Source: Candidatus Obscuribacter sp.
GTDB lineage: Bacteria; Cyanobacteriota; Vampirovibrionia; Obscuribacterales; Obscuribacteraceae
Assembly (NCBI GenBank): GCA_021772095.1
Contig: JADYXR010000044.1
Location: 1 to 50,248 of the forward strand
Direction: 5' to 3'
DNA length: 50,248 nucleotides
The notes beneath the pieces were generated by a model. It made no database searches and was not told the DNA's origin. It saw only the letters and a program-made list of their open reading frames with translations. The position numbers and the translations under genes were made by a program. Positions 31,883 through 41,788 of the stretch are shown here, one piece after another; within the stretch, counting starts at the first letter, position 1, and each line of letters begins with the position of its first letter.

Positions 31883-33904
31883 TTACTGCGTCGGTGGCGG
31901 CTGTTGCTGGGGTGGCTGAAACATCTTCATCACGTGATCGACCATCGGTTGCAAACCTGGTCCAGGAGCCGCGTTCGTTCCGGGAGCAGATTGGTTGTTT
32001 GGGTTTGGTTTAAACATCTGCTGAGCAAACTGCATGATTGGATTCGGCGCGGACTGCGCACCTTGAGCGTTTTGACCGTTTTGCGGAAAGAACTGCTGGG
32101 CGAATTGCATCATCGGATTGTTTTGAGGCGTGGTCGACGGCGTCTGTTCTGGACCGATGTTGGCAGAATTTGCAGTTCCATAACCGCCAGGTTGTCCGTA
32201 CTGCTGCTGGCCCCCGTATGGAGTAGTCTGCTGGGTATATCCCCCTGGTGGCGTATTTGGTGCCGAATATGATTGTCCTGGCTGATTCGAGTAGGGCACC
32301 GCAGCTGGTGCCTGCGCGGCAGGATAGCTGTTGGCAGGATAATATGGTGCCGGCGCTGACTGCCAGGCTTGAGCCGGTTGCTGCGGAAACGGCATCGGTT
32401 GCTGATAACCGGGTTGATAATTCGGTTGTTGCGAGAAACCCGGCTGCTGAAACTGCGGCTGTTGATATGTCTGCTGCTGCTGATACGCAGGCTGTTGATA
32501 AGACGGAGGCGACTGTTGCAAGCCGCTCGATGCGTTTGCTGACCGATCTTCCGGTGTCGGATATGTTATTCCTGGAAGTGCTGTTTCGCTTTCAATTTCG
32601 GGCATTGGCAACAGCTGGTCTGTTTTGTTGGTGTTGGCCGAATACCCGGGATTACCGCTATCACTGTCAGTCGACGACCCAGCTGCGGGCTGATACAAAC
32701 CTAACTGTTCGCCACCACCAGTAGTGTCTCCCTGGTTGTCGTCGGTGAGCCGGGGAATATCCGTTGCCGGCGCAGGATATGGGAAGCTTGTGTCCACGCC
32801 CTGCATCGGAAAACGCTGATAAGCCTGATACAGTCTAGCTATGGTTGCTTTGTCGCGCCGAGTCAAGGCGGGCAACTGGCGCGCAGTGTTGCCGAAATAC
32901 ATTATGTCGGAGGTGTTGGACGAGTGACCGTTCAATCCGAGGGCGTGTCCGATTTCATGGAGACAAGTTTCTTTGATCCGATCCTCAGGCTCAGGTTCTT
33001 TGCTGAACGCACGCACCGTGCGGATTTGAATGCGCGCGTGTTCGATGCCCGCCTGTCTTCGCGTTGTCGTGGTCAAACCGGCTTTCGTTCGTTCATATTT
33101 TTCGTCGCCGATCTTCAGCATACCGTCTGTCCATTCGACGTTTATGTCAGCGTCCGCGACATTGTCGACAAAATTGAACGACAGTTTTTTCCCTGAAGCC
33201 TGATACCAGATCACAAACGCGTTGCGGGCAATCTGCGGAAAGCCGGGCAAAAAGCCACGAGCCGATGAGGTTGGTTCAATATAAATCTTCAGCGGAACCC
33301 GCGACGCCGCCCAACTGTGAGCACTGTTCTCCGCCAACAATTGACCGAGATAGTCCGGATCGTTATTGCTGAACGAGCCCATCTTGGATTGCTCAGTGCG
33401 CAAACTATCGATCAACGAAAGCGCGTTCACTTTTCGATCGCCGGATGCCGTCTCCGCAAACTTGGTCAGATACGCGATGCCTTCTTCGTAACGGTTGGCG
33501 TCCTTGCAGTAGAGCCCGAGATTGTAATAAAGGATTTTCATCGAGCCGTCGAAACGCAAGGCCTTCTGCGCTTCTTGAACCGCCCGTTCAGGATTGCCGA
33601 GGTCGTGATAAATCTCCGACAAAGTCGCATGAATATAGGCAGACACAGAGGTTGGATCGTATGTCGCGGCTTTCTCGAGAAGCACGCGGGCGTGAACGTT
33701 CCTTTCCGCCTTCGAATACTTCAACGCCTGGTTGTACAGCTTGATCACTTCGTTTTCGGTCTCAACGTCTTTGACCGGCTTAAGCGATTTGGCACCGGCC
33801 GGCAGCCCAGCCATCAAGCAAACGCTGACTGCAAGAGCGAGCAACCGCACCGGCTGAATAAAACCGTGCCAGCGTTTTGTAATTACAAGATTGCGATTCT
33901 GCAT
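31883..33904 (-). CDS. Secreted matrixin-like zinc metalloprotease with TPR and Pro/Gln-rich tail
   Basis: 673 residues. A signal peptide (about 1-38, ending PAGAKS) is followed by TPR-like repeats (50-170). A metzincin peptidase domain (about 200-360) carries HEIGHALGLNGH (316-327), where two His and the Glu of HExxH are present and a third His follows, and the Met-turn DIMY (333-336). The C-terminal 290 residues are disordered and rich in Pro, Gln, Tyr and Ala (repeated QQP and YQQPA units). The combination of scaffold, peptidase and sticky tail suggests a cell-surface or matrix enzyme. Substrate unknown. Confidence 0.87.
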   Translation of the reverse strand: MQNRNLVITKRWHGFIQPVRLLALAVSVCLMAGLPAGAKSLKPVKDVETENEVIKLYNQALKYSKAERNVHARVLLEKAATYDPTSVSAYIHATLSEIYHDLGNPERAVQEAQKALRFDGSMKILYYNLGLYCKDANRYEEGIAYLTKFAETASGDRKVNALSLIDSLRTEQSKMGSFSNNDPDYLGQLLAENSAHSWAASRVPLKIYIEPTSSARGFLPGFPQIARNAFVIWYQASGKKLSFNFVDNVADADINVEWTDGMLKIGDEKYERTKAGLTTTTRRQAGIEHARIQIRTVRAFSKEPEPEDRIKETCLHEIGHALGLNGHSSNTSDIMYFGNTARQLPALTRRDKATIARLYQAYQRFPMQGVDTSFPYPAPATDIPRLTDDNQGDTTGGGEQLGLYQPAAGSSTDSDSGNPGYSANTNKTDQLLPMPEIESETALPGITYPTPEDRSANASSGLQQSPPSYQQPAYQQQQTYQQPQFQQPGFSQQPNYQPGYQQPMPFPQQPAQAWQSAPAPYYPANSYPAAQAPAAVPYSNQPGQSYSAPNTPPGGYTQQTTPYGGQQQYGQPGGYGTANSANIGPEQTPSTTPQNNPMMQFAQQFFPQNGQNAQGAQSAPNPIMQFAQQMFKPNPNNQSAPGTNAAPGPGLQPMVDHVMKMFQPPQQQPPPTQ

Positions 33905-34041
33905 TTGTGCTCTTGAAAGATCAGGTCGTTGGGCTCAAGTTTAGAGCTTAAGCTGACCACCGACTATAGTCTTATTCCCGTACCGCGAAGAGGATAGCCC
34001 TATGTCGCCGGCCTGTTTAATTATGGACGAGTTGAAATGCT

Positions 34042-34319
34042 CAACCGATATCGGTTGAAGGAATTGAAATGAACTTTGTGCCGCCTGATTATCGGCCTAG
34101 CTGCGCCAATCAGCGCTTAAGGTACGCAACCGATATCGGTTGCAAGTTTCGATAATCGAACTTGTGCCGCCTGTTTTATCGTGGCTACCGCCCACGGCTT
34201 CAGCGCCGAAGTACGCAACCGATCCGGTTGCAAGTTTCGATGATCGAACTTGTGCCGCCTGTTTTATCGTGGCTACTGCCCACGGCTTCAGCGCCAAAAT
34301 ACTCAACCGATATCGGTTG
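34042..34319. repeat. Cluster of four palindromic repeats
   Basis: Copies at 34042-34057 (exact), 34127-34142 (exact), 34216-34230 (15-base variant CAACCGATCCGGTTG) and 34304-34319 (exact). They are spaced about 85-89 bases because the region is tandemly duplicated. No gene lies in the 546-base gap. Confidence 0.95.
34122..34298. repeat. 89-bp tandem duplication containing the palindrome
   Basis: Two nearly identical units (34122-34210 and 34211-34298) begin GTACGCAACCGAT and continue through AACTTGTGCCGCCTG and CACGGCTTCAGCGCC. A degenerate partial unit precedes them (from about 34070). Confidence 0.92.
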
Positions 34320-34450
34320 AGTGTTTTCTCCAAGTGAAAGTTTTCTTCTAATCCGGTCGTGGTAAAACCCCCACTGATCCAACCATTTACCGTCTTTCCA
34401 TAACGGACACTCTGCTGTAGCGTGTACTAAGCGGATCAGGGAGAACGGGC

Positions 34451-37231
34451 TTGAACGACGATGCAATGAGAAACTTGATCGGCAGGGCAGAGGCTGGTGA
34501 TGCGCACGCGCAATACCAATTGGCGCTTCTGATGTTAGACGACAATTCATCCACCGATGACCGTTGTTGGGATGTGGACAGTGCTTATGGCAAAGAACTT
34601 GAGCACGGATGCCGCTGGCTGATTGTGGCCGCGCGAAACGGTTCAGTTGAGGCCCAAACCGATCTTGCTAAACGATACTTCTACGGTATCGACTTTCCCG
34701 AGAATCAAGACCGAGCATTCGAGTGGTTTTCGAAAGCAGCCAACAAAAATTGTGCCGAGGCGCAATTCTTTCTTGGCGAAATTTTCACCGGCGACGAGAT
34801 CGTTGCGTACGACATCGAAACAGCACTGAAATGGTATGAACAATCGGCGCAAAGCGGATTTAAATGGTCACAACTGGCTCTTTTTGATATCTATCGAAAC
34901 GGCGCCGATCTGAGCGTTCCCGACGTCGAAAAGTCCCTGTTCTGGGGGCGTAAAGCAGGCGAACAGGGCAGCGTGGTTGCCCAATTGACTCTCGGCAGGA
35001 TGTTTTTTGAAGGCGATCTGGTTGAGCGCAATCCGGTGGAAGCGGCGTTTTGGCTTCATCTGGCGGCTGACCGAGACGATGAATCGAAACAACTCCTGGC
35101 TGTTTTGTATTTACACGGACAAGGGGTTGAGAAAAACATCGCCAAGTCTGCTGAACTTTTGCGAAGCCTGGCACGCAAAGGCGACACGGACGCGATGGTG
35201 CAGCTGGCGATTGTTCTGTCTGAAATGTTTCGCCCGCCTCACGATGAGATACACAGCTGGTTGATTCAGGCAGCAGAGCTTGGTAATCGGCAGGCTCGGG
35301 AAATTCTCGAAGATGTTGAGGGCGCCGAGCGCGCACCACAGGCGGTGCAAGAAGAATTTAAGACCGCTATCGGCCCGCAGCGCACGGCCAGCCAGTGGCG
35401 CGCCCTGGCGGAAGCTGGCGACAGGGAAGGACAATTTTGTCTGGCCCGGCTGCTCGAAGACGGAGAAGACGTGCAAGGCGATTATGAAGAAGCGGTGCAT
35501 TGGTTTATGCGAGCGGCCGATCAAGGACACACTGGTGCACAGTGGCATCTAAGCGCTTGCTATCGGTCAGGATTAGGACTTGAGCCGGATCAAAGTAAAG
35601 CTTTGGAATTGCTGACTCGCGCCGCCCGTGGTGGCAATTCCGACGCTCAGCTTCAGCTCGGATTGCAATATTATTTCGGAGTCGAAGTTCCCGAAGACAA
35701 GCGGAAAGCGTTCCAATGTTTTAAAAACGCATCCGAGCAATGGAACCTCAATGCCCTGGTCTGGCAAGGCGACTGTTATCACCATGGTGCCGGTGTGGTC
35801 AGCGACCGGCGCAAAGCTTGCGAACTTTATCGCAAGGCCGCCGATCTTGGAATCGTACGAGCGCAGTATAAACTCGGCATGATGTATTCGCTCGGTTGGG
35901 GCGTGCGACAGAGCTGTGAAGAAGCGGCTCGTTGGCTCATCCTGGCGGCTCAACGAAATCATTCCGGTGCCCAAGTTGAACTTGGCCGTATGCATCTGAC
36001 CGGTGACGGCGTCGCTGAGTCACAGTATCAAGCTGAGCTTTTGTTCCGGCAGGCAGCCGATCTTGGCGACGCTGAAGGCAAGTTCGAGCTGGGCAGGCTA
36101 TTGATTCTAAATGACGACACCGAGTTTGATCTTGCACTGCGTCATCTCGGCGAAGCCGCTGAGGAAGACCACCTTGAAGCACAGCTGTTCCTGGGCAGTC
36201 TGTTCGAGCAAGGACATGGCGAGCGATTGCCTAATTTTAAACAATCAGCAAAGTGGTATCATCGCGCCGCCAACGCCGGAGATCGCGATGCCAAGCTCAA
36301 GCTTACTTCTCTTCTGTCGCGAGAAACCTTTCTGAGCGATGTGCTTGATGAACTAATTCAATCAGAACGACTCGATCATGATGTTCGGATTGCCAACAGA
36401 TACTTGGTCGTGGATCTTGTCCTGGAAGACTGCTCGGGCATTGTTTACAAGGCGCGAGATCTGTTCACCGAACTTCTAGTCACGGTCAAACTTTTGCATC
36501 ATGAAAAACGAGATGGCGCGCAGATCGCCGCATTTCTGCGTGAGGCTAAGTCTATAAGCAGAGTCAACCATGCTAACTTGCTCCGACTTCATGACTTTGG
36601 TGTCGTCGACGGTGGCACACCATATGTCGTTTTCGATTTTGTCGGAGGCGCATCGCTGGATTCAATTCTGAAAAAAGACGGTCCTCTCGACCTCGAACGC
36701 TGCATCTCGCTATTTGTCGGACTGATCGAAGGTCTAGCCGCCGCCCACGATGCAGGAGTTGTTCATCGTGATTTAAAACCAGAAAACATTATTCTTGTCG
36801 ATGCGAGAACATCGAAAGAAACAGCTAAAGTGATCCAATTCGGAGTGACAACGCCAAGCACGGGTTCTGACGCCGAGACCAGGCGTTTGACCCTGACTGC
36901 GAACGTGGCAGGAATTTTTTCCTACTTCAGTCCGGAGCAATGTCATGGCCAGGCTTTAGACTCTCGGTCCGATATATATTCGCTTGGTTGTGTGCTGTTC
37001 GAAGCGTTAACCGGCAAACGTGCGATCAAAGGTAGCTCTTACGTTGACGTCATGTGCAACCACTTCGGCGACCATCCCGCCTCCATTATCGAAGCGCGTC
37101 CGGAAGCTGGGTTCAGCTCGGAGCTCGACGCGATGGTTCGAAAAATGATGGCAACTGATCCGTTGTGGCGATATCAGGATCTGATCACTCTGCGCGACGA
37201 ATTGATCGGTCTGCTTACGACTGCGGCATAG
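34451..37231 (+). CDS. Sel1-repeat protein with C-terminal probable pseudokinase domain
   Basis: 926 residues. About 15 Sel1-like repeats fill residues 5-640 (patterns such as AAFWLHLAADRDDESKQLL, AVHWFMRAADQGHTGAQWHL, ALELLTRAARGGNSDAQLQL). Residues about 650-925 form a kinase fold with Lys680 (VTVKLL), HRDLKPEN (772-779) and YFSPEQCHG. The Gly-rich loop is degenerate (LEDCSGIVY) and the DFG Asp is replaced by Gln796 (VIQFGV), so the Mg-binding residue is missing and catalysis is doubtful. The order is reversed compared with the other kinases here (repeats first). No membrane segment. The start is TTG at 34451 with AGGGAG upstream; an ATG at 34466 is possible. Confidence 0.88.
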   Translation: MNDDAMRNLIGRAEAGDAHAQYQLALLMLDDNSSTDDRCWDVDSAYGKELEHGCRWLIVAARNGSVEAQTDLAKRYFYGIDFPENQDRAFEWFSKAANKNCAEAQFFLGEIFTGDEIVAYDIETALKWYEQSAQSGFKWSQLALFDIYRNGADLSVPDVEKSLFWGRKAGEQGSVVAQLTLGRMFFEGDLVERNPVEAAFWLHLAADRDDESKQLLAVLYLHGQGVEKNIAKSAELLRSLARKGDTDAMVQLAIVLSEMFRPPHDEIHSWLIQAAELGNRQAREILEDVEGAERAPQAVQEEFKTAIGPQRTASQWRALAEAGDREGQFCLARLLEDGEDVQGDYEEAVHWFMRAADQGHTGAQWHLSACYRSGLGLEPDQSKALELLTRAARGGNSDAQLQLGLQYYFGVEVPEDKRKAFQCFKNASEQWNLNALVWQGDCYHHGAGVVSDRRKACELYRKAADLGIVRAQYKLGMMYSLGWGVRQSCEEAARWLILAAQRNHSGAQVELGRMHLTGDGVAESQYQAELLFRQAADLGDAEGKFELGRLLILNDDTEFDLALRHLGEAAEEDHLEAQLFLGSLFEQGHGERLPNFKQSAKWYHRAANAGDRDAKLKLTSLLSRETFLSDVLDELIQSERLDHDVRIANRYLVVDLVLEDCSGIVYKARDLFTELLVTVKLLHHEKRDGAQIAAFLREAKSISRVNHANLLRLHDFGVVDGGTPYVVFDFVGGASLDSILKKDGPLDLERCISLFVGLIEGLAAAHDAGVVHRDLKPENIILVDARTSKETAKVIQFGVTTPSTGSDAETRRLTLTANVAGIFSYFSPEQCHGQALDSRSDIYSLGCVLFEALTGKRAIKGSSYVDVMCNHFGDHPASIIEARPEAGFSSELDAMVRKMMATDPLWRYQDLITLRDELIGLLTTAA

Positions 37232-37267
37232 CAAGGCTGCCGGCGTTTTAGAGGAGTTGCGAAAACT

Positions 37268-37477
37268 CAACCGATATCGGTTGTTGATTTGGAGCTTGAC
37301 GCTTTGAGCGACAACATGAGTTGGCACAACAAGCTAGTTTTCGGCTCAGACAGTTTATTCAACCGATATCGGTTGAAGATTTGGCCTCGAGTCGATCAAT
37401 GAAAAATATGGCTTGTTCGCCAAGAGACTTTTCGCGCGGTGAGCGTCAAAGCGCCAATACTCAACCGATATCGGTTG
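37268..37477. repeat. Cluster of three exact palindromic repeats
   Basis: Exact copies at 37268-37283, 37360-37375 and 37462-37477 between two convergent kinase genes. The first two are followed by GATTTGG, a flank also seen after copies at 47.3 and 47.4 kb. No gene in the 339-base gap. Confidence 0.95.
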
Positions 37478-37570
37478 AATAAATAGATTGCCCACAACGC
37501 CGCACCTGATTGCGTTCGAGAATCTCGGTTAAGACCGAAATTTGAGCTTCTCGACGCGAATTCGAACCGC

Positions 37571-39970
37571 TTATTTAAGCGTCAATCCCATGCGTTTATA
37601 CAAATCCCGATAATACGCAGCTGGTTTATCGACCTCCTTATGGTCAGCAAATCGCTGACCATTAACAGGATCACCAAGCCTGCCGAAACTATAAGCTGCT
37701 TTGAAGGCGTCTGCGTCGCTGATATATGGATCGGTTTTAGCTATCTCGCCTGCTGTCATGAAATCGTGCATGGCCATCCGTTCTCTTCCCATCTGATCGA
37801 ACAGCAATGCCCGGAGAAAAAAGACGTCAATATTTGACCAACCACTTCTTTGCTCGGCAATTCTATTCAACTCCAGAATGGCCAATTCGTAGTTCTTAGT
37901 GGAGGCGAAAATTTGCGCTCGACCTATGTAAGGCTCAGGGCTACTAGGCTCTGACCGAATCGCTTCCTCGAAATCTTTTAAAGCATCGTTGAACTCGCCC
38001 CGTTCCATGTGCAACCGCGCGCGGTGCTCATAATAATCGTATCGAGGGAAAAGTTGAATGGCTTTTGTAAGTTGATCGAGTTTCATCCAGGACTCGTTTT
38101 TGTCAAGCGATGATAGCTTAAAGTGCGCCGCCGCCAGTTTTTTAGGGGCCGTTTCAAGGGCGAAGTAATCCGTGAACAACTGGTTGGCTTTGTCGCTGTT
38201 CCACTTATCCATGTTTACATCAACGAGTGAAAACAGCGCCCTTTGATTGAGGGGATCGAGTTTCAACGCCACGTTCAGTAAGTTCTCGCGGGCTTCGGGG
38301 AAATGATTTTCCAGCAAATGCGCGTCGCTCACATTGGTTGTGAATGAACTTACTTGTGTCGGAAAAACACTGACCGTGCCGAGAATCAAAACATACATTA
38401 CGCAGGCGTACTGAACCGCCACACGATAGAAACGAGTTTTCTTCGCACTGCCAAACAATGTTCCGCCGACCAGGCAGACAAGCGAGGAGCCGATGGACAG
38501 TAAGTGTGCAAGCGTAAATCCGGAAATCAAATCACGAATTAAACCAGGATTTTCTGCAAGCAACGGTAGTTGAAATGAGGATAATGCGATCTCGAATGCA
38601 GTTGGCACGTAACTGAGGCACATCGCGATCAGTGACAGCAGAAGGAGCATGTTCCACCAATCACCGTTCGAGTTTTTCCCGGCTGCGAGGCGGCGATTTT
38701 GCTCTACAGCAGCCATTCCAAACAGACTGCCTCCGGTCAAGCAGACTAAAAATATCGCTGCAGCACAGAAGTGATTGCCGACCAGGTTTAGCCAGCCAAC
38801 CGCGTTACCGATGAACATCAAGATCAAGAACGTTCCGATTACGGCCCGCACAATTTGTGTCGCGGAATATTCGAGTTTTGGAACTTTGCGCCTCACGAAC
38901 TTCGAAGGCGCTTTTCCCTCCTGGATTAGCTCCAGATCTTTCATCAATTCGCCAACCGATTGATAGCGATCCGCTTGATCTTTTTCCAGGCATTTCAGTA
39001 CGACGCCTTCCAGTTTTTTCTGAATGGGCTCGCTCCCGAACTCTCGCGGGAAGGGCTTGGCCTCGTCGTTTATGTGTTTGATTACGACTTGAATGGCATC
39101 GCTTTCAGGAAACGGTGGATTGCCAGTTAGCACTTCGTACATCAAGCAGCCGAGCGAATAAATGTCGGAACGCTCGTCCATTTTGAATCCAAGGCAATGT
39201 TCAGGGCTCATGTAATGTGGGCTGCCGAAAACTTGACGCGTTTCAGTGAGATTGTGAGTTTCTCTATTTGAAACCGGCAGAATTTTCGCGATGCCGAAAT
39301 CGACAACACGAGCCGTTTCAACTTCTGCGTTTGATTTGGTAACGATTACGTTGGCCGGTTTAACGTCTCTGTGAATGACGCCTTTCTCATGGGCGTGCAC
39401 CAGTGCGTCACAAATTTGATGGAACAAATTAAGGGCACGTTCGGGTTGCAGAGCGCCTTCTGTGTTCACGACACTGGAGAGGCTTTCTCCTTCGATGTAA
39501 GCCATCACCAGATATGGTGCGCCGTTTTCAGTCTTGCCGTAAGAGAAAACCGCAACCAGGTTGTTGTGTTCCAGTTGCGAAGCGGCTTCCGCTTCTTGTT
39601 CAAAACGGCGGAGCGCGGTTTGATCTTCAATCAAATTTGCATGCAGAATTTTGATGGCGACAATTTTTTCGGCTAGTTTGTCGAACACCTTGTAGACCGC
39701 TCCCATTCCACCCTGTCCAAGAGTGTCGAGAACTTCGTAGCGATCTCCAAGATCCGGAAGCGTTGGGGATTTGGTGGCAGGCGATGTTAGAGAAGCATCA
39801 TCGTCGCTTCGAGCGGTCGCGATTTTTTGGGACAAATCATCGTCGACAGCCTCTTCATGCGGCTCGCCGTCCGTAACAAAACGAATTCGCTCCGCTGCTT
39901 CCTTGACTTTCGGCTTGTTAATTCCGCGCCGTTGTAACCGAGCCTGCTTCTGCAATTCACCGGTAGTCAT
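37571..39970 (-). CDS. Ser/Thr protein kinase with membrane helices and TPR region
   Basis: 799 residues. After a charged 70-residue leader the kinase domain shows GQGGMGAVY (85-93), Lys107 in VAIKIL, HRDVKPAN (200-207), DFG (224-226) and GSPHYMSPEH, so it should be active. From about 365 to 545 there are several hydrophobic segments (for example ATQIVRAVIGTFLILMFIG and CAAAIFLVCLTGG), a multi-helix membrane region. The C-terminal 240 residues carry TPR motifs (ENLLNVALKLDPLNQRALFS, ALKDFEEAIRSEPSSPEPYI). Multi-helix membrane kinases with TPR tails suit envelope sensing; this is inference. Confidence 0.93.
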   Translation of the reverse strand: MTTGELQKQARLQRRGINKPKVKEAAERIRFVTDGEPHEEAVDDDLSQKIATARSDDDASLTSPATKSPTLPDLGDRYEVLDTLGQGGMGAVYKVFDKLAEKIVAIKILHANLIEDQTALRRFEQEAEAASQLEHNNLVAVFSYGKTENGAPYLVMAYIEGESLSSVVNTEGALQPERALNLFHQICDALVHAHEKGVIHRDVKPANVIVTKSNAEVETARVVDFGIAKILPVSNRETHNLTETRQVFGSPHYMSPEHCLGFKMDERSDIYSLGCLMYEVLTGNPPFPESDAIQVVIKHINDEAKPFPREFGSEPIQKKLEGVVLKCLEKDQADRYQSVGELMKDLELIQEGKAPSKFVRRKVPKLEYSATQIVRAVIGTFLILMFIGNAVGWLNLVGNHFCAAAIFLVCLTGGSLFGMAAVEQNRRLAAGKNSNGDWWNMLLLLSLIAMCLSYVPTAFEIALSSFQLPLLAENPGLIRDLISGFTLAHLLSIGSSLVCLVGGTLFGSAKKTRFYRVAVQYACVMYVLILGTVSVFPTQVSSFTTNVSDAHLLENHFPEARENLLNVALKLDPLNQRALFSLVDVNMDKWNSDKANQLFTDYFALETAPKKLAAAHFKLSSLDKNESWMKLDQLTKAIQLFPRYDYYEHRARLHMERGEFNDALKDFEEAIRSEPSSPEPYIGRAQIFASTKNYELAILELNRIAEQRSGWSNIDVFFLRALLFDQMGRERMAMHDFMTAGEIAKTDPYISDADAFKAAYSFGRLGDPVNGQRFADHKEVDKPAAYYRDLYKRMGLTLK

Positions 39971-40164
39971 AGCGATATTCCTACAGCAAGTAGATAGACA
40001 GTTATTCCCACTTCCTTGAGGGCGGAAGTCGAGCGGACCGTTAAATCACGAATTTGTAACATCCTCAGCTTATCTGATTCTCGAAGACTGCGCTTGCATC
40101 ACCTATAATGAAACGGCGCAGCCGATGACCTCGGGCGATCGCTGCATCAGAAGAAGACGTTGAA

Positions 40165-41472
40165 ATGAGTGCTCAGTCCGCCAAACCAAAGTTCGCCATA
40201 ATCGGCGCCGGGCCTGTAGGTCTCAGTGCTGCCCGCGCGTTAAAGCAAAAAGGGATCGAATACGAACAGTTCGAAAGCGGCACCGCTGTTGGTGGCAACT
40301 GGCGCGATGGTGTTTATCAAAGCGCTCATATAATCTCCTCCAGAAAAACAACCGAGTTTCCTGATTATCCGATGCCCTCCGACTATCCGGATTTTCCTAG
40401 TGCCAACCAGATGTTGGCTTATTTGAACGACTACGCAAAACACTACGACCTTCTGACTAATATCACGTTCAACAAAACCGTCGAATTAGTCAGTCCGTTG
40501 AGCAATGAATTTTTTGAATTGCGTTTCAGTGATGGCACCACATCCATTCACGAGGGAGTGGTTGTCTGTAACGGTCACCACCGGCACCGACGCTTTCCGC
40601 AATTCGAGGGGCAGTTTACTGGAGAACTCATTCACTCCAAAGACTATAAAGATCCCGATCAAATCAGAGGAAAACGCGTTCTTGTAATCGGCGGAGGAAA
40701 CTCGTCATGCGACATTACTGCAGAAGCCGCTCGCGTTGGCGCGTCAGCGCATATGTCATTGCGCCGAGGATATTGGTTTATGCCTAAAACATTTTATGGC
40801 GTTCCAACATCCGAATTACTAACAACAAAACTTCCAGTATGGATGCAGAGAATCTACTTCACCATGCTGCTTCGCGTCGTCGTCGGAGATTACAGATCTT
40901 ACGGATTGATGAAACCAGATCACAAAATTTTCGAACACCATCCGACTATCAATACCGAGGTGCTCCACTATTTAAAACACGGTCGAATCGTTCCACATCC
41001 GGATGTTAAGCGGCTGGATGGGCGGCGCGTGGAGTTCGTCGACGGCATGAGCGAGGATTTCGACGTCATCGTATGTGGTACCGGATTTTATGTGTCGTTT
41101 CCATTCCTCGCTCCTGGGCTGATTGAAACTGACAACGCTGTTGTGAAAGTTCGCTGGGGAATGGTGGCACCAAATCACAAACATCTGTACATCTACGGAT
41201 GGGGTCAGGTTCGCTATGGCTTTGGACCGCTACTCACACCAGGTTCCGACATCTTGGCCGACCTGATACTTCTGCAGCGAAAACTTCGTCATCCGCTCGG
41301 GCAAGTCCTGGAGAAACTAAAACAGCCCTTTCCGCGCACGCACCTCCTTGATCCGATGGCGACGTTGCGACAAATCGAATCAGTCAGGGGAATGTTGTGG
41401 ATAATTCCCCTGGTCGACAAATACCTGATGAAAAACGCTGGCTCCTTGAGATCTTCAACCGATATCGGTTGA
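40165..41472 (+). CDS. Flavin-containing monooxygenase
   Basis: 435 residues with two Rossmann motifs: FAD-binding AIIGAGPVGLSAARAL (about 11-26) and NADPH-binding VLVIGGGNSSCD (about 174-185). The FMO/Baeyer-Villiger fingerprint FxGxxxHxxxY appears as FTGELIHSKDY. GGNWRDGVYQSAHI and VCGTGFYVSFPFL further support the family, which hydroxylates soft nucleophiles or ketones with O2 and NADPH; substrate unknown. The gene ends inside a palindromic repeat: the final residues Ser-Thr-Asp-Ile-Gly and the TGA stop are read from it, so the natural C-terminus may have been replaced or trimmed by the repeat. Confidence 0.9.
   Translation: MSAQSAKPKFAIIGAGPVGLSAARALKQKGIEYEQFESGTAVGGNWRDGVYQSAHIISSRKTTEFPDYPMPSDYPDFPSANQMLAYLNDYAKHYDLLTNITFNKTVELVSPLSNEFFELRFSDGTTSIHEGVVVCNGHHRHRRFPQFEGQFTGELIHSKDYKDPDQIRGKRVLVIGGGNSSCDITAEAARVGASAHMSLRRGYWFMPKTFYGVPTSELLTTKLPVWMQRIYFTMLLRVVVGDYRSYGLMKPDHKIFEHHPTINTEVLHYLKHGRIVPHPDVKRLDGRRVEFVDGMSEDFDVIVCGTGFYVSFPFLAPGLIETDNAVVKVRWGMVAPNHKHLYIYGWGQVRYGFGPLLTPGSDILADLILLQRKLRHPLGQVLEKLKQPFPRTHLLDPMATLRQIESVRGMLWIIPLVDKYLMKNAGSLRSSTDIG
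41456..41471. repeat. Palindromic repeat forming the end of the monooxygenase gene
   Basis: Exact copy overlapping the last five codons and the stop codon of the monooxygenase gene, followed by GTTTTTG, which could serve as a hairpin terminator. Confidence 0.95.
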
Positions 41473-41585
41473 GTTTTTGAATCCGCGTGAAGGCTTGCTG
41501 GAGCACCCGCTCCGGAGAAACCGACCGGATCATGCTTGGCCCCGGGGGACTCCTATCGACCTCCGGTTTGGGATTTTGATTTCAT

Positions 41586-41638
41586 CAACCGATATCGGTT
41601 GATGAAATCTTTACGAAAACACCAACCGATATCGGTTG
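41586..41638. repeat. Pair of exact palindromic repeats, first with long arms
   Basis: Exact copies at 41586-41601 and 41623-41638, again 37 bases apart. The first is extended by eight perfect pairs (left GATTTCAT, right ATGAAATC) to 32 bp, the longest in the window. No gene in the 316-base gap. Confidence 0.95.
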
Positions 41639-41788
41639 AAGAAACAAAAAGTCCGCAATTGCTTTGCTACCCGCCATTCACCGACGAATTCGCATTCGCG
41701 AGCGCTCAATGCGAAACGAGGAGAATTAATCGAGCCCCCGCTGGGTATGCTGAGTGAAGCTGTATCTAGAAGAGATGGGGAAAATTAA

